A DNA stretch of 10,141 bases, taken from contig FR902930.1 in assembly GCA_000438155.1 (NCBI GenBank), positions 56,068 through 66,208 of the forward strand, in the 5' to 3' direction. The notes beneath the pieces are model-generated. The model was not told where the DNA came from. It searched no databases and saw only the letters and a list, made by a program, of their open reading frames with translations. Position numbers and translations under genes: made by a program. Positions 1 to 9,100 of the stretch are shown one piece after another (within the stretch, counting starts at the first letter, position 1; each line of letters opens with the position of its first letter). Source of the stretch: Firmicutes bacterium CAG:95. GTDB lineage: Bacteria > Bacillota > Clostridia > Lachnospirales > Lachnospiraceae.

Positions 1-1
1 A

Positions 2-1702
2 TCAGCAGGAACGCTTGTGGTAACCCCTGATGAAGCAGCCTTATTTACGGATGGCAGGTATTTCATTCAGGCAGCGAAGGAGCTTAAAGACTCCGGTATT
101 ACCTTAATGAAAATGGGAGAACCGGGAGTCTCCACGATGACCGAATATGTCGATCAGAAGCTGCAGCAGGGCTGGACGCTCTGTTTTGATGGCAGAGTCA
201 TTACTTCTTCAAAGGGAAGTGAACTTGAAAAAATTGCCCGAAAGCATGAGGGACAGGTACGCTTTGACCTTGACCTGTGTGATGCAGCATGGGAGAACCG
301 CCCGGCGCTCATTCATCATCCGGTCTTTGTTCTTTCCGAAGAATATGCCGGAGAGAGCGTGGAAGAGAAACTCACAAGAGTACGTGAAGAGATGAAAAAG
401 GAAGAAGCAGGCATTCATGTCCTTGCTTCCCTTGATGATATTGCATGGCTTTACAATATCCGCAGCAATGACGTGGAATGCTGCCCGGTTGTGCTGGCCT
501 ATACGATGGTGACAAAGGATCGTGCGTTACTGTTTGCAGAGGAAGGCTTTGCAGCAGGAGAAGACACCTCTGCGAGGGAACGGATGGAAAAGGCCGGCGT
601 CGAGATTTATCCGTATGACCGGTTTTATGAAATGTTAGGCAGTGTCGCAGCGCAGGCCACAAAGGAAGAAAAGGCATCCAGAGTCTGGATTGATGAATCC
701 CAGGTGAATTTCCGTGTGCTCAAGGAATTAAAGAAGATCTGCGTGGAGGAAGATGCACAGGCAGGTACATCGCTTTTGAACAAGGAAAATCCGACCACCT
801 TAATGAAATCCATCAAAAACGAGACAGAGCTTAAGCATACCCGCAAAGCGCATATCAAGGATGCAGTGGCGGTTACGAAGTTTATGTACTGGTTAAAGAA
901 GAATATCGGTTCCATTCCGATGGATGAAGTATCGGTGGCAGAAAAGATTGACGGACTGCGGGCACAGCAGGAAGGTTTTATTGAACTGAGCTTTCCGACC
1001 ATCAGCGCGTATGGTACCAACGGTGCGATCATTCATTACGGCGCACAGAAGGAGACCTGTGCGGCATTAAAGCCGGAAGGAATGCTGATGATCGACAGCG
1101 GCGGTCATTACATAGACGGAACGACTGACATTACGAGAACCTTTATCCTAGGACCGGTAACGCCGGAGATGAAGAAGCATTATACACTGGTACTGCGCGC
1201 CATGCTTTCCATGCGTGCTACCCGCTTCTTACATGGCTGTACTGGGGCAAACCTGGATATCCGTGCAAGAGAGGTGCTCTGGGAGCATGGACTGGATTAT
1301 AAGCACGGAACCGGTCATGGTGTCGGCAATATTCTGAATGTGCATGAAGGACCGCAGAGCTTCCGCTGGAAGCTGCTGCCGGATGCAGGAAAGCCGGCCG
1401 TTTTTGAGGAAGGTATGATTACCAGTGATGAGCCGGGGATTTATCTGGAAAACCAGTACGGAATCCGGATTGAGAATGAAATTCTCTGCCGGAAGGGAGA
1501 AGAGAACGAGTATGGACAGTTCATGTATTTTGAAGATCTGACGTTTGTACCGATTGATCTTGATGGTGTGGAATTAAGCCAGATGAGTGAGCTGGACAAG
1601 GAACGTCTGAACGAATACCATGCAGCTGTTTTTGAGAAGCTCGAGCCTTATTTTGAGGGAGAGGAGCTGACCTGGCTTCGTCATGTGACAAGAGCAGTTT
1701 AA
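2..1702 (+). CDS. Aminopeptidase P family (M24) metallopeptidase, 5'-truncated
   Basis: This is the C-terminal 566 residues of an Xaa-Pro aminopeptidase-type enzyme, a cytosolic protein that removes the N-terminal residue from peptides with proline in second position. The open frame already runs from base 2, reading SAGTLVV before the first possible GTG at 17, so the true start is off the left edge. By family comparison about 50-60 residues are missing. The early TDGRYF motif belongs to the creatinase-like N-terminal domains. The pita-bread catalytic domain has all five expected metal ligands: Asp (1094-1096, IDSGG), Asp (1127-1129, TTDITRT), His (1316-1318, HGTGHGVG), Glu (1430-1432, SDEPG) and Glu (1472-1474, IRIENE). 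The LNVHEGP motif is also present. This is the long, three-domain form of the family, which typically binds two Mn or Zn ions. No signal peptide can be assessed. No frameshift is seen. The family call is very secure; the exact substrate is inferred. Confidence 0.95.
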   Translation, partial: SAGTLVVTPDEAALFTDGRYFIQAAKELKDSGITLMKMGEPGVSTMTEYVDQKLQQGWTLCFDGRVITSSKGSELEKIARKHEGQVRFDLDLCDAAWENRPALIHHPVFVLSEEYAGESVEEKLTRVREEMKKEEAGIHVLASLDDIAWLYNIRSNDVECCPVVLAYTMVTKDRALLFAEEGFAAGEDTSARERMEKAGVEIYPYDRFYEMLGSVAAQATKEEKASRVWIDESQVNFRVLKELKKICVEEDAQAGTSLLNKENPTTLMKSIKNETELKHTRKAHIKDAVAVTKFMYWLKKNIGSIPMDEVSVAEKIDGLRAQQEGFIELSFPTISAYGTNGAIIHYGAQKETCAALKPEGMLMIDSGGHYIDGTTDITRTFILGPVTPEMKKHYTLVLRAMLSMRATRFLHGCTGANLDIRAREVLWEHGLDYKHGTGHGVGNILNVHEGPQSFRWKLLPDAGKPAVFEEGMITSDEPGIYLENQYGIRIENEILCRKGEENEYGQFMYFEDLTFVPIDLDGVELSQMSELDKERLNEYHAAVFEKLEPYFEGEELTWLRHVTRAV

Positions 1703-1774
1703 GATTGGAATGTGGTTCTGAATAGTTACGGAATTTGTATAGTAATCAAATACACTTATGAAAGCGGGCAGATT

Positions 1775-2584
1775 ATGATACCGGATGTAAATAAGGATGC
1801 AGCAGGCATCTTAAAGAATATTGAATGTTTTGCACTTGATATGGATGGAACCATTTATTTAGGAGAACAGTGGATTGAGGGTGCAAGAGAGTTTTTAAGT
1901 GCGGTGGAGGCCGCAGGCAAAAGGTACGTCTTTCTGACGAATAATTCCTCTAAGAATCCACAGGTTTATGTGAAGAAGCTTTCCCGGATGGGACTGGAGG
2001 TTACGGAAGAAAAGATTGTCACCTCGGGTCAGGCAACGATTGCTTATTTAAAGCAGCATTTCCCGGGGAAAAGGGTATTTTTACTGGGAAATGAACTGCT
2101 TACCGAGGAATTTGTGCAGGAAGGAATTGTGTTGGATACAGAATCCCCGGAGGTTGTGGTGGTTGGCTTTGACACGACGCTTACCTATGAGAAGATGTGC
2201 AGGGTCTGTGACTTTGTGAGGGAAGGACTGCCGTACCTTTCCACGCATCCGGATTATAACTGCCCGACCGAGACAGGCTTCATTCCTGATGCAGGCGCAA
2301 TCCATGCGTTTATCAGGGCATCGGCAGGCAGAGAGCCGGATCATATTATCGGAAAGCCGAACCGTGATATTATGGACTATCTTGTGGCACGGGAAGGTGT
2401 GGACAAGGCACGTACAGCGATGGTTGGTGACCGGCTTTATACCGATGTGGCAGCAGGAGTGAACAACGGATATACGGGAATTCTCGTACTGAGCGGAGAG
2501 GCGACGATGGAGGATGTGAAGGTTTCGGATGTTGAGCCGGATCTTATTTTCGATTCGGTTAAGGATATGATCCCGTTTCTGTAA
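1775..2584 (+). CDS. HAD-IIA family hydrolase (NagD-like phosphatase)
   Basis: A cytosolic phosphatase of 269 residues, the usual size for the NagD / 4-nitrophenylphosphatase branch of the HAD superfamily. Motif I is DMDGT at residues 22-26, with nucleophile Asp22 and acid/base Asp24, followed by the YLG typical of subclass IIA. Motif II is FLTNNSS (53-59). The motif III lysine is Lys194 in GKPNRD. Motif IV is GDRLYTD (218-224). The cap domain lies between motifs II and III. Known relatives dephosphorylate nucleotides, sugar phosphates or metabolic by-products such as 2-phosphoglycolate; the substrate here cannot be read from sequence. I chose ATG 1775 because the alternative GTG at 1712 adds 21 residues (starting MVLNSYGIC) unlike the family N-terminus and has no Shine-Dalgarno. 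ATG 1775 itself has only a weak purine-rich stretch upstream. A six-codon frame (ATG 1758 to TGA 1778) overlaps this start as ATGA and might couple translation. The gene begins 72 bases after the peptidase gene. Confidence 0.92.
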   Translation: MIPDVNKDAAGILKNIECFALDMDGTIYLGEQWIEGAREFLSAVEAAGKRYVFLTNNSSKNPQVYVKKLSRMGLEVTEEKIVTSGQATIAYLKQHFPGKRVFLLGNELLTEEFVQEGIVLDTESPEVVVVGFDTTLTYEKMCRVCDFVREGLPYLSTHPDYNCPTETGFIPDAGAIHAFIRASAGREPDHIIGKPNRDIMDYLVAREGVDKARTAMVGDRLYTDVAAGVNNGYTGILVLSGEATMEDVKVSDVEPDLIFDSVKDMIPFL

Positions 2585-2593
2585 CGCATCCAT

Positions 2594-2614
2594 ACAGCAG
2601 GAAGCATCTGCTGT
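2594..2614 (+). other. Intergenic hairpin between the HAD gene and addB
   Basis: Seven bases, ACAGCAG (2594-2600), pair perfectly with CTGCTGT (2608-2614) around a seven-base loop. A flanking T-G wobble could lengthen the stem. It begins 10 bases after the HAD stop codon. No T-tract follows, so it is not a standard intrinsic terminator. It might be a weak attenuator, a 3'-end stabilising structure or chance. No other structure stands out in the 102 bases between the two genes, and I saw no convincing promoter for addB there. Confidence 0.4.
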
Positions 2615-2676
2615 GGAAGTCAGAAAAGGGCATTAAGGAGTAACAGAGAAATAAGATACAGAGCATGAGCAGAGAT

Positions 2677-2682
2677 AGGAGG
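2677..2682 (+). promoter_or_regulatory. Ribosome binding site of addB
   Basis: A full AGGAGG lies four bases before ATG 2687. The spacing is slightly short, but the match to the anti-Shine-Dalgarno sequence is perfect. The protein starts directly with the beta strand leading into the Walker A motif, as the family expects, which supports this start. Confidence 0.8.
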
Positions 2683-2686
2683 ATAC

Positions 2687-5600
2687 ATGGCGTTACAGTT
2701 TTATTTTGGACCATCCGGTTCCGGAAAAAGCAAAAGACTTCATCAGGACGTTCTTCATATGGCGGCGAAGGATCCGGACTGTAATTTCCTGTTTCTGGTG
2801 CCGGATCAGTTCACCATGCAGACGCAGATGGATCTCGTAAAGGAAAGTCCGGGCGGTGGAATTATGAATATCGATGTGTTGAGCTTTGGCAGACTCACAC
2901 ATCGTATTTTTGAAGAAACCGGGTATGGAAGGAAGCCGGTTTTGGATGATACCGGCAAGAGTCTGGTGCTTCGTAAGGTAGCTTCTTCGGTAAAGGAGAA
3001 CCTGCCGGTTCTGTCAGGGAATCTGAATAAAATCGGTTATATTCATGAAATCAAATCTGCAATTTCTGAATTTAAGCAATATGGATTATCTGTGGAACGT
3101 GTCGGGGAGCTGGCGGAATTTTCAAAGAGCCGTGGCACGTTATATTATAAGCTGAAGGATTTAAAAACATTATATCAGGCATTTGACGCATATGTGGCAG
3201 AGCGCTTTATAACAACAGAGGATACGCTTGCCCTGTTATCCCGGGCGGTTCATGAGTCGAAAATCATGAAAAACAGCGTGGTGATTTTTGATGGATTTAC
3301 CGGATTTACGCCGATTCAGTACCGGCTGATTGCAGAGCTCATGGAGTTGTCGCGCATGGTGATTGTATCGGTAACATTGGGCGAGGGAGAAAACCCTTAC
3401 CGGATCATGGGAGAGCAGGAGTTATTTTATTTAAGTAAAAAGACGGTCCGTGATCTGCAGAAATGGGCACAGAAGAGAAATGTCCGGCAGGCAGAGGACG
3501 TTTATCTAGGAAAGGGCGGACTGCCCAGGTTCCGGGAAAGCAGGGAACTGGCACATCTGGAAAAGCAGCTGTTCCGTTATCCGCTAAAGCCCTACGAGGA
3601 TTCACAGAAGGATTCCATACCGGCAATTCAGATCCGGGAAGCAATGAGTCCTGCCGGGGAGGTCCGGGGAGCCTGCATTTTAATTAAAAAGCTGGTATTA
3701 GAGCAGAATTACAGCTACCGGGATATTGCGGTAGTGACAGGAGAACTGGAAACCTACGGAGATTTCTTTGAACGGGAAGCCGCAACGTATGACATTCCGG
3801 TATTTATTGACCGGACCCGGGGAATTCTGTTGAATCCGTTCCTCGAATACATACGGAGTGCCCTGCGGATTGTCCTGCAGAATTTCAGCTATGAGTCGGT
3901 GTTTCATTATCTGCGGAGCGGTCTTGCCGATTTTACGATGGAAGAGACGGATCTTCTCGAAAATTATATTCTGGCAACCGGAATCAAGGGAAGAAAGAAG
4001 TGGGGAGAGCTTTTTACAAGGAATGCAACGGAGCAGCTCAATGAGCTGCGGGAGCGTCTTTACGGACAGATGACTCCTCTTTTGCAGAAGCAGGAAAGGG
4101 CCTCAGACTATGTAAAAGCATTGTATGAGTTCATTGTGGCCGGACGGATTCAGGAAAAGCTCCTAATCTTTGAGGAAAAGTTCCGGGCAGACGGAGAAGA
4201 AGAGCGGGCGAAGGAATATGCGCAGATCTACCGGCTGGTGATGGAGCTGCTTAACCAGATCGAAGGACTGTTAAGAGAGGAAGCAATGACCCTGCAGGAG
4301 TTTGCCGATATTCTGGATTCCGGCTTCGCCGAGATTGAGGTTGGAACGATTCCGGGTGGTGTGGACCGTGTCATTGTCGGTGATATGGAGCGGACCCGCT
4401 TAAATCAGGTGAAGGTGCTATTATTTCTTGGTGTAAATGACGGAAACATTCCAAGGAATGCAAACAAAGGCGGGATTATTTCCGATATTGACCGGGAGTT
4501 TTTAAAGGACTCAGATATTGAACTGGCACCGACGCCACGGCAGCAGATGTTTACGCAGCGGTTGTATTTATACATGAATATGACGAAGCCGTCCGAGCGG
4601 CTGTATCTGTCCTATGCCCGGATCAGCAGCGATGGCAAAACGCTCCGTCCTTCTTATCTGATTGATACAGTGAAGGATCTTTTTCCATGCGCTTATCAGG
4701 GAAATCTGATGGAGGGTAAAGAGTCTGTAACCGAACGGATCATGGGAAAGAAGGATGCCCTTCCCTATGTGGCAGAAGAACTGCGCGAGCGTGCACAGGG
4801 AAGAGCGGGCGGCATGACGGATGAGGAATTTTTCAGCCTGTGCCGGATTTACTGGGAGGATTCTGCCTTCCGCGGTCAGATGGAGAAGCTTTTGCAGGCT
4901 GCCTATGAGCATTATGAGCATAAGCCGCTGGGAGCGATGATTGCGAGAATGGTTTACGGAACGGTACTGGAAAACAGTGTCAGCCGTCTGGAACGCTATG
5001 CGGCGTGTGCCTATGCACACTTTCTCCAATATGGGCTGAATCTTAAGGAGCGGGAAGTGTTCCAGCTTGAGAATACAGATCTTGGAAATATTTACCATGA
5101 GGTTTTAGAGGTGTTCTCCCATTGCCTGAAGGAGCATGGTTATACCTGGCTGGATTTTCCGAAGGAGGAAGGCGAACAGCTTCTTAGGGAGGCATTGGAG
5201 AACTGTTCCATGCAGTATGGCGAAACGATTCTTTACAGCTCTGCGCGTTATCAGTACATGATTGAGCGGATGTACCGGATTCTGAAACGGACGATCTGGG
5301 CGTTAAAGGAGCAGCTAAAGAGCGGAAAATTCCTGCCGGAGGCGTTCGAGATGAGCTTTTCGAGAGTGGAAAACCTGGATGCAGTGAATATTACGCTTTC
5401 GGAGGAAGAGAAGATGAAGCTCCGGGGCCGGATTGACCGTCTGGATACCTGTGAGGATGAAGATCACATATATGTTAAGGTGATTGATTATAAATCGGGA
5501 AATAAGAAGTTTGATCTGGCAGCCGTTTACTATGGCCTGCAGCTCCAGCTCATTGTCTATATGAATGTGGCGGCAGAAATGATGAAGAAAAGTCATCCGG

Positions 5601-6115
5601 ATAAGGAGGTTGTTCCGGCAGCGCTGCTTTACTATCATGTGAATGACCCGATGATTAAGAGTGAGGAAGAGCTGAGTCCGGAGCAGGTAAACGATCAGCT
5701 TTTGAAGGAGCTGCGCATGAATGGACTGGTGAACGACAGTGAGGAGGTCATCGGACTTCTGGACGGCAGCTTTGCAACGAAATCCTCAATTATTCCGGTG
5801 GAGCGCAAAAGTGACGGCTCCTTATCTACCCGGTCCAGTGTGGTAAACCGGCAGGATTACGAAGTGATATCGAATTATGTAAACCAGAAGATGCACCAGT
5901 TTGGAACCGAAATCCTACAGGGAAATATTGAGGTCAATCCCTGCGAGCAGGGCAATACCGAGTCCTGTACCTATTGTACGTTCCGCGAAATCTGTGCATT
6001 TGACGGAAAAATACCGGGCTTTGAAAAACGAAAGCCCGGACATGGCATGGATGTCCTTAAGGATGAGCAGGATATCATCGAAAAGATGCGTAAGCATTCA
6101 GCCATGCAGAACTGA
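2687..6115 (+). CDS. addB: AddAB helicase-nuclease, subunit AddB
   Basis: At 1142 residues this is full length for the AddB (RexB-unrelated, Firmicutes type) subunit of the AddAB helicase-nuclease. AddAB unwinds and trims double-strand DNA ends until it meets a Chi site, then leaves a 3' strand for RecA. An intact Walker A, GPSGSGKS (8-15), opens the helicase-like N-terminal part, which in studied AddB proteins has lost motor activity and reads Chi. The C-terminal RecB-family nuclease domain shows GRID (Asp917), IDYKSG (Asp934, Lys936) and the QLIVY motif (Gln954, Tyr958). The iron-sulfur staple is complete: Cys774 before the nuclease core and Cys1094-x2-Cys1097-x5-Cys1103 after it, the same spacing as in Bacillus subtilis AddB. 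Cys1086 is an extra cysteine nearby. AddB should cut the strand with the opposite polarity to the one AddA cuts. It is followed after 61 bases by addA, its obligate partner, probably in the same transcript. No truncation or frameshift is seen. Confidence 0.97.
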   Translation: MALQFYFGPSGSGKSKRLHQDVLHMAAKDPDCNFLFLVPDQFTMQTQMDLVKESPGGGIMNIDVLSFGRLTHRIFEETGYGRKPVLDDTGKSLVLRKVASSVKENLPVLSGNLNKIGYIHEIKSAISEFKQYGLSVERVGELAEFSKSRGTLYYKLKDLKTLYQAFDAYVAERFITTEDTLALLSRAVHESKIMKNSVVIFDGFTGFTPIQYRLIAELMELSRMVIVSVTLGEGENPYRIMGEQELFYLSKKTVRDLQKWAQKRNVRQAEDVYLGKGGLPRFRESRELAHLEKQLFRYPLKPYEDSQKDSIPAIQIREAMSPAGEVRGACILIKKLVLEQNYSYRDIAVVTGELETYGDFFEREAATYDIPVFIDRTRGILLNPFLEYIRSALRIVLQNFSYESVFHYLRSGLADFTMEETDLLENYILATGIKGRKKWGELFTRNATEQLNELRERLYGQMTPLLQKQERASDYVKALYEFIVAGRIQEKLLIFEEKFRADGEEERAKEYAQIYRLVMELLNQIEGLLREEAMTLQEFADILDSGFAEIEVGTIPGGVDRVIVGDMERTRLNQVKVLLFLGVNDGNIPRNANKGGIISDIDREFLKDSDIELAPTPRQQMFTQRLYLYMNMTKPSERLYLSYARISSDGKTLRPSYLIDTVKDLFPCAYQGNLMEGKESVTERIMGKKDALPYVAEELRERAQGRAGGMTDEEFFSLCRIYWEDSAFRGQMEKLLQAAYEHYEHKPLGAMIARMVYGTVLENSVSRLERYAACAYAHFLQYGLNLKEREVFQLENTDLGNIYHEVLEVFSHCLKEHGYTWLDFPKEEGEQLLREALENCSMQYGETILYSSARYQYMIERMYRILKRTIWALKEQLKSGKFLPEAFEMSFSRVENLDAVNITLSEEEKMKLRGRIDRLDTCEDEDHIYVKVIDYKSGNKKFDLAAVYYGLQLQLIVYMNVAAEMMKKSHPDKEVVPAALLYYHVNDPMIKSEEELSPEQVNDQLLKELRMNGLVNDSEEVIGLLDGSFATKSSIIPVERKSDGSLSTRSSVVNRQDYEVISNYVNQKMHQFGTEILQGNIEVNPCEQGNTESCTYCTFREICAFDGKIPGFEKRKPGHGMDVLKDEQDIIEKMRKHSAMQN

Positions 6116-6117
6116 TT
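6097..6117 (+). repeat. Direct repeat copy 1, spanning the addB stop codon
   Basis: This 21-base stretch covers the last codons and stop of addB. It matches 10121-10141 at 20 of 21 positions, the only difference being C at 6112 against A at 10136. Four further bases (GTAA) also match seven bases upstream in both copies. The right-hand copy runs into the window edge, so the full repeat length is unknown. ATGCA (6104-6108) and TGCAT (6117-6121) could form a small hairpin in this copy. The repeat may be a short dispersed element or coincidence. Confidence 0.5.
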
Positions 6118-6163
6118 GCATAAAATGTCCGGGGGAGCCTGCTCACAGAGGACAGATATAAGA

Positions 6164-6169
6164 AGGAGG
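6164..6169 (+). promoter_or_regulatory. Ribosome binding site of addA, fixing a GTG start
   Basis: AGGAGG, within AAGGAGGA, lies seven bases before GTG 6177, an ideal distance. This decides for the GTG start: an ATG at 6170 touches the Shine-Dalgarno directly, is in another frame and stops after 31 codons. The GTG start also gives the expected short lead-in, with Walker A at about residue 24. Confidence 0.85.
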
Positions 6170-6176
6170 ATGCGGC

Positions 6177-9100
6177 GTGGGAGTAACCTTTACGAAGGAG
6201 CAGCAGCAGGTCATAGATTTAAGAAACCGGAATCTTCTGGTTTCGGCAGCAGCCGGTTCCGGTAAAACGGCGGTGCTTGTCGAGAGAATCATTCAGATGA
6301 TTCTGAATAAAGAGCATCCGGTGGATATTGACCGCTTACTGGTAGTGACCTTTACGAATGCGGCAGCGGCAGAGATGCGCGAGCGTATCCGGCAGGCGAT
6401 TGACCGGGAGCTTGCAGTGGATCCGTTTAACGGGCATTTACAGAAGCAGGCAGCGTTATTACATAAGGCGCAGATTACCACAATCGACAGCTTCTGTCTT
6501 TTCGTTATCCGCAATCATTTCCATGAGATCGGGTTAGATCCCGGCTTCCGTGTGGCAGATGAGGGAGAACTGAAGCTGTTGCAGCAGGATACCTTAAATG
6601 AACTGCTTGAGCAGGAATATGATGCGGCAGATCCGAAGTTTCTGCAGTGTGTGGAATATTTTACAGGGGGAAGCAACGACCGGCTTCTCATGCAATATAT
6701 CGAAAAGCTACATGACTTCGCAGAGAGCTATCCCTGGCCGGAAGACTGGCTTCTTGGCTGCATGGAGGATTATAAAGCTGCGGATGTGGAGGAACTGAAC
6801 GGGACGCAGTGGTGCAGGTATCTTACCTCCCATGTGTGCTTTATGCTGCAGGAGCTGGCCGGAAAACTCTGGCAGGCGTGCAGGCTGTCAGAGCGTCCGG
6901 CAGGCCCTTATATGTATGGGGAGCTTCTTGAAAAGGAAGCGGAGATGTTAGAGCAGGCATCGATGAAGGAGACCTATCAGGAACAGTATGAGGTCATGGA
7001 GAAGATCACCTTCGGGCGTCTCCCTTCGAAAAAGGATGACTCTGTGGATCCTGCATTACGTGCCATGGCTCAGCAACTCCGTAATGAGGTGAAAAAGCAG
7101 ATCGAGAAGCTGAAAGGCGATTTCCTGTTACGATCTCCCGAACAGGTGCTTGCACAGATGCACAGAGCCTATCCGATGGTGGAGGAGCTTATTTCTCTGG
7201 TGCTCACTTATGAACGTATGCTTACGCAGAAAAAGCGCGAGGCCAATATGATCGATTTTGGCGATATGGAGCATCTGGCGTTACAGATTCTGCTTACCAG
7301 AGAGGACGGGGAGATTGTTCCGACCAGGGCGGCAAAGGAGTACCGGGAGTGCTTTGACGAGATTCTGATTGATGAATACCAGGACAGTAATCTGGTGCAG
7401 GAATATCTTCTGATGGCAGTTTCCGGAGAACAGGACGGACGAAATAACCGCTTCATGGTAGGAGATGTCAAGCAGAGCATTTATAAATTCCGTCTGGCAA
7501 GACCGGAGCTTTTCATGGAAAAGTACCATACCTATACGAAGGAAGAATCCGGCTGCCAGCGGATTGACCTGCATAAGAATTTCCGGAGCCGCAGAGAGGT
7601 TTTGGAGGGAGTCAACACGCTGTTTCAGAAGATTATGGGGCAGGAGCTTGGCGGGATTGTCTATGATGAGGATGCTGCCCTTTATGAGGGAGCCTCTTAT
7701 CCGGAAAACACCGGGAATGACACGGAATATCTGATTTTTACGCAGGAGGAGGAAAGCGGAGAGTCGGTGCGCAGCTTTGAAGCCAGGGCAATTGCTGCCA
7801 AAATCCGTACACTGTATCAGAGCTTTCAGGTGACGGACAAGGAGACCGGTGCGCTGCGGCCGGTACAGTACCGGGATATGGTGATTCTGCTCCGGACGAA
7901 TTCCGGCTGGGCGCAGGAGTTTAAGGAGACGCTGCAAAAGGAGGGAATTCCTGCTTATGTGAGCCTCCGCACCGGGTATTTTGAAGCCTCGGAGATCCGG
8001 GAGCTTTTGCAGTTCCTGCATGTGATTGACAATCCGAGGCAGGATATTCCTCTGTATGGAACGATGAAATCTTACTTTGGAGGCTTTGGCGAGGAGGAGA
8101 TTGCGGGAATCCGGGCCGGTGTGACGGACAAGAAGATCGAAGGGAAGGCTTCAGAAGATAAGGCCAAAGCAGGAGAAAATACCTCAGAAGAGAATACCGT
8201 AGTGGGGGATGATTCAGCAGAAGCGGTAGTGGCAGCCGGCAAACCGGTGGCTCTGATCGATCAGTTAAGGGCTTATGATGGAGATTTAAAAGAGAAGATC
8301 GCGGACTTTTTAACCATATTGGAGCATTACCGGCAGATGTCCGTTTATACGCCGATTCATAAGCTGCTGGAAGCATTGATTTATACAACCGGGTATTTTC
8401 AGTATGTGACGGCAAAGCCCGGCGGTGAGCAGCGAAGGGCGAATGTGGAAATGCTTTTGTCTAAGGCGGTCGCCTTTGAGCAGACGAGCTTTTATGGTGT
8501 CTTTCATTTTCTGCGCTACATCGAGCAGCTGTCGAAGTATGAGGTGGATTACGGAGAAGCGGATATTCTGGATGAAAATGCTGATGTCGTACGGATTATG
8601 AGTATCCACAAGAGTAAAGGACTGGAATTCCCGGTATGCTTCGTGGCAGGCTTATCCAAGAAATTCAATATGCAGGATACCACAGGACGTCTTGTGACCG
8701 ATATGGATCTGGGGATGGGAGTGGATGAGATTGACAGTGAGCTTCGCATCCAGCGCCGTATGACGAAGAAAAATGTGGTTTCCCTGAAAATGCGTCTGGA
8801 TACGCTGGCAGAAGAAATGCGTGTTCTTTATGTTGCCATGACGCGTGCCAGGGAAAAGCTGATTCTTACAGCAGTTGTCAGGGATGGAGAAAAGCTTAGG
8901 GAACAGATTGCATTATATGAAAATACGAAGGCCGAGGATGGCCGAATGCGTTTTACGGATCTTTTGAATGCCGGATCGTTCCTGCAATTTGTTCTGCCGG
9001 CATTGTCTGATGCACAGTTTATCAGCGAAGGAGAGCTGAAGGAACAGGAAATTTCCGGGGAGTGTGGACAGCTTCTGAAAAGAGAACAGTTTATGTACCG

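Noticed and set aside
1716..1743. Possible promoter before the HAD gene (TTCTGA, 16 bases, TATAGT)
   Set aside because: The -10 box matches five of six bases, but the -35 box matches only about three and nothing else supports it.
1712..1774. N-terminal extension of the HAD protein from GTG 1712
   Set aside because: No Shine-Dalgarno precedes it, and the 21 extra residues do not look like any HAD-IIA N-terminus. ATG 1775 gives the usual lead-in to motif I.
6170..6265. ATG at 6170 as an alternative start near addA
   Set aside because: It directly abuts the Shine-Dalgarno with no spacer, is out of frame with addA, and stops after 31 codons.
7281..8021. Long open frame (246 codons) on the - strand inside addA, plus others such as 4568-5098 and 7921-8415
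   Set aside because: They lie wholly antisense to the clearly coding addB and addA, have no recognisable domain, and their composition looks like a shadow of the codon pattern on the other strand.
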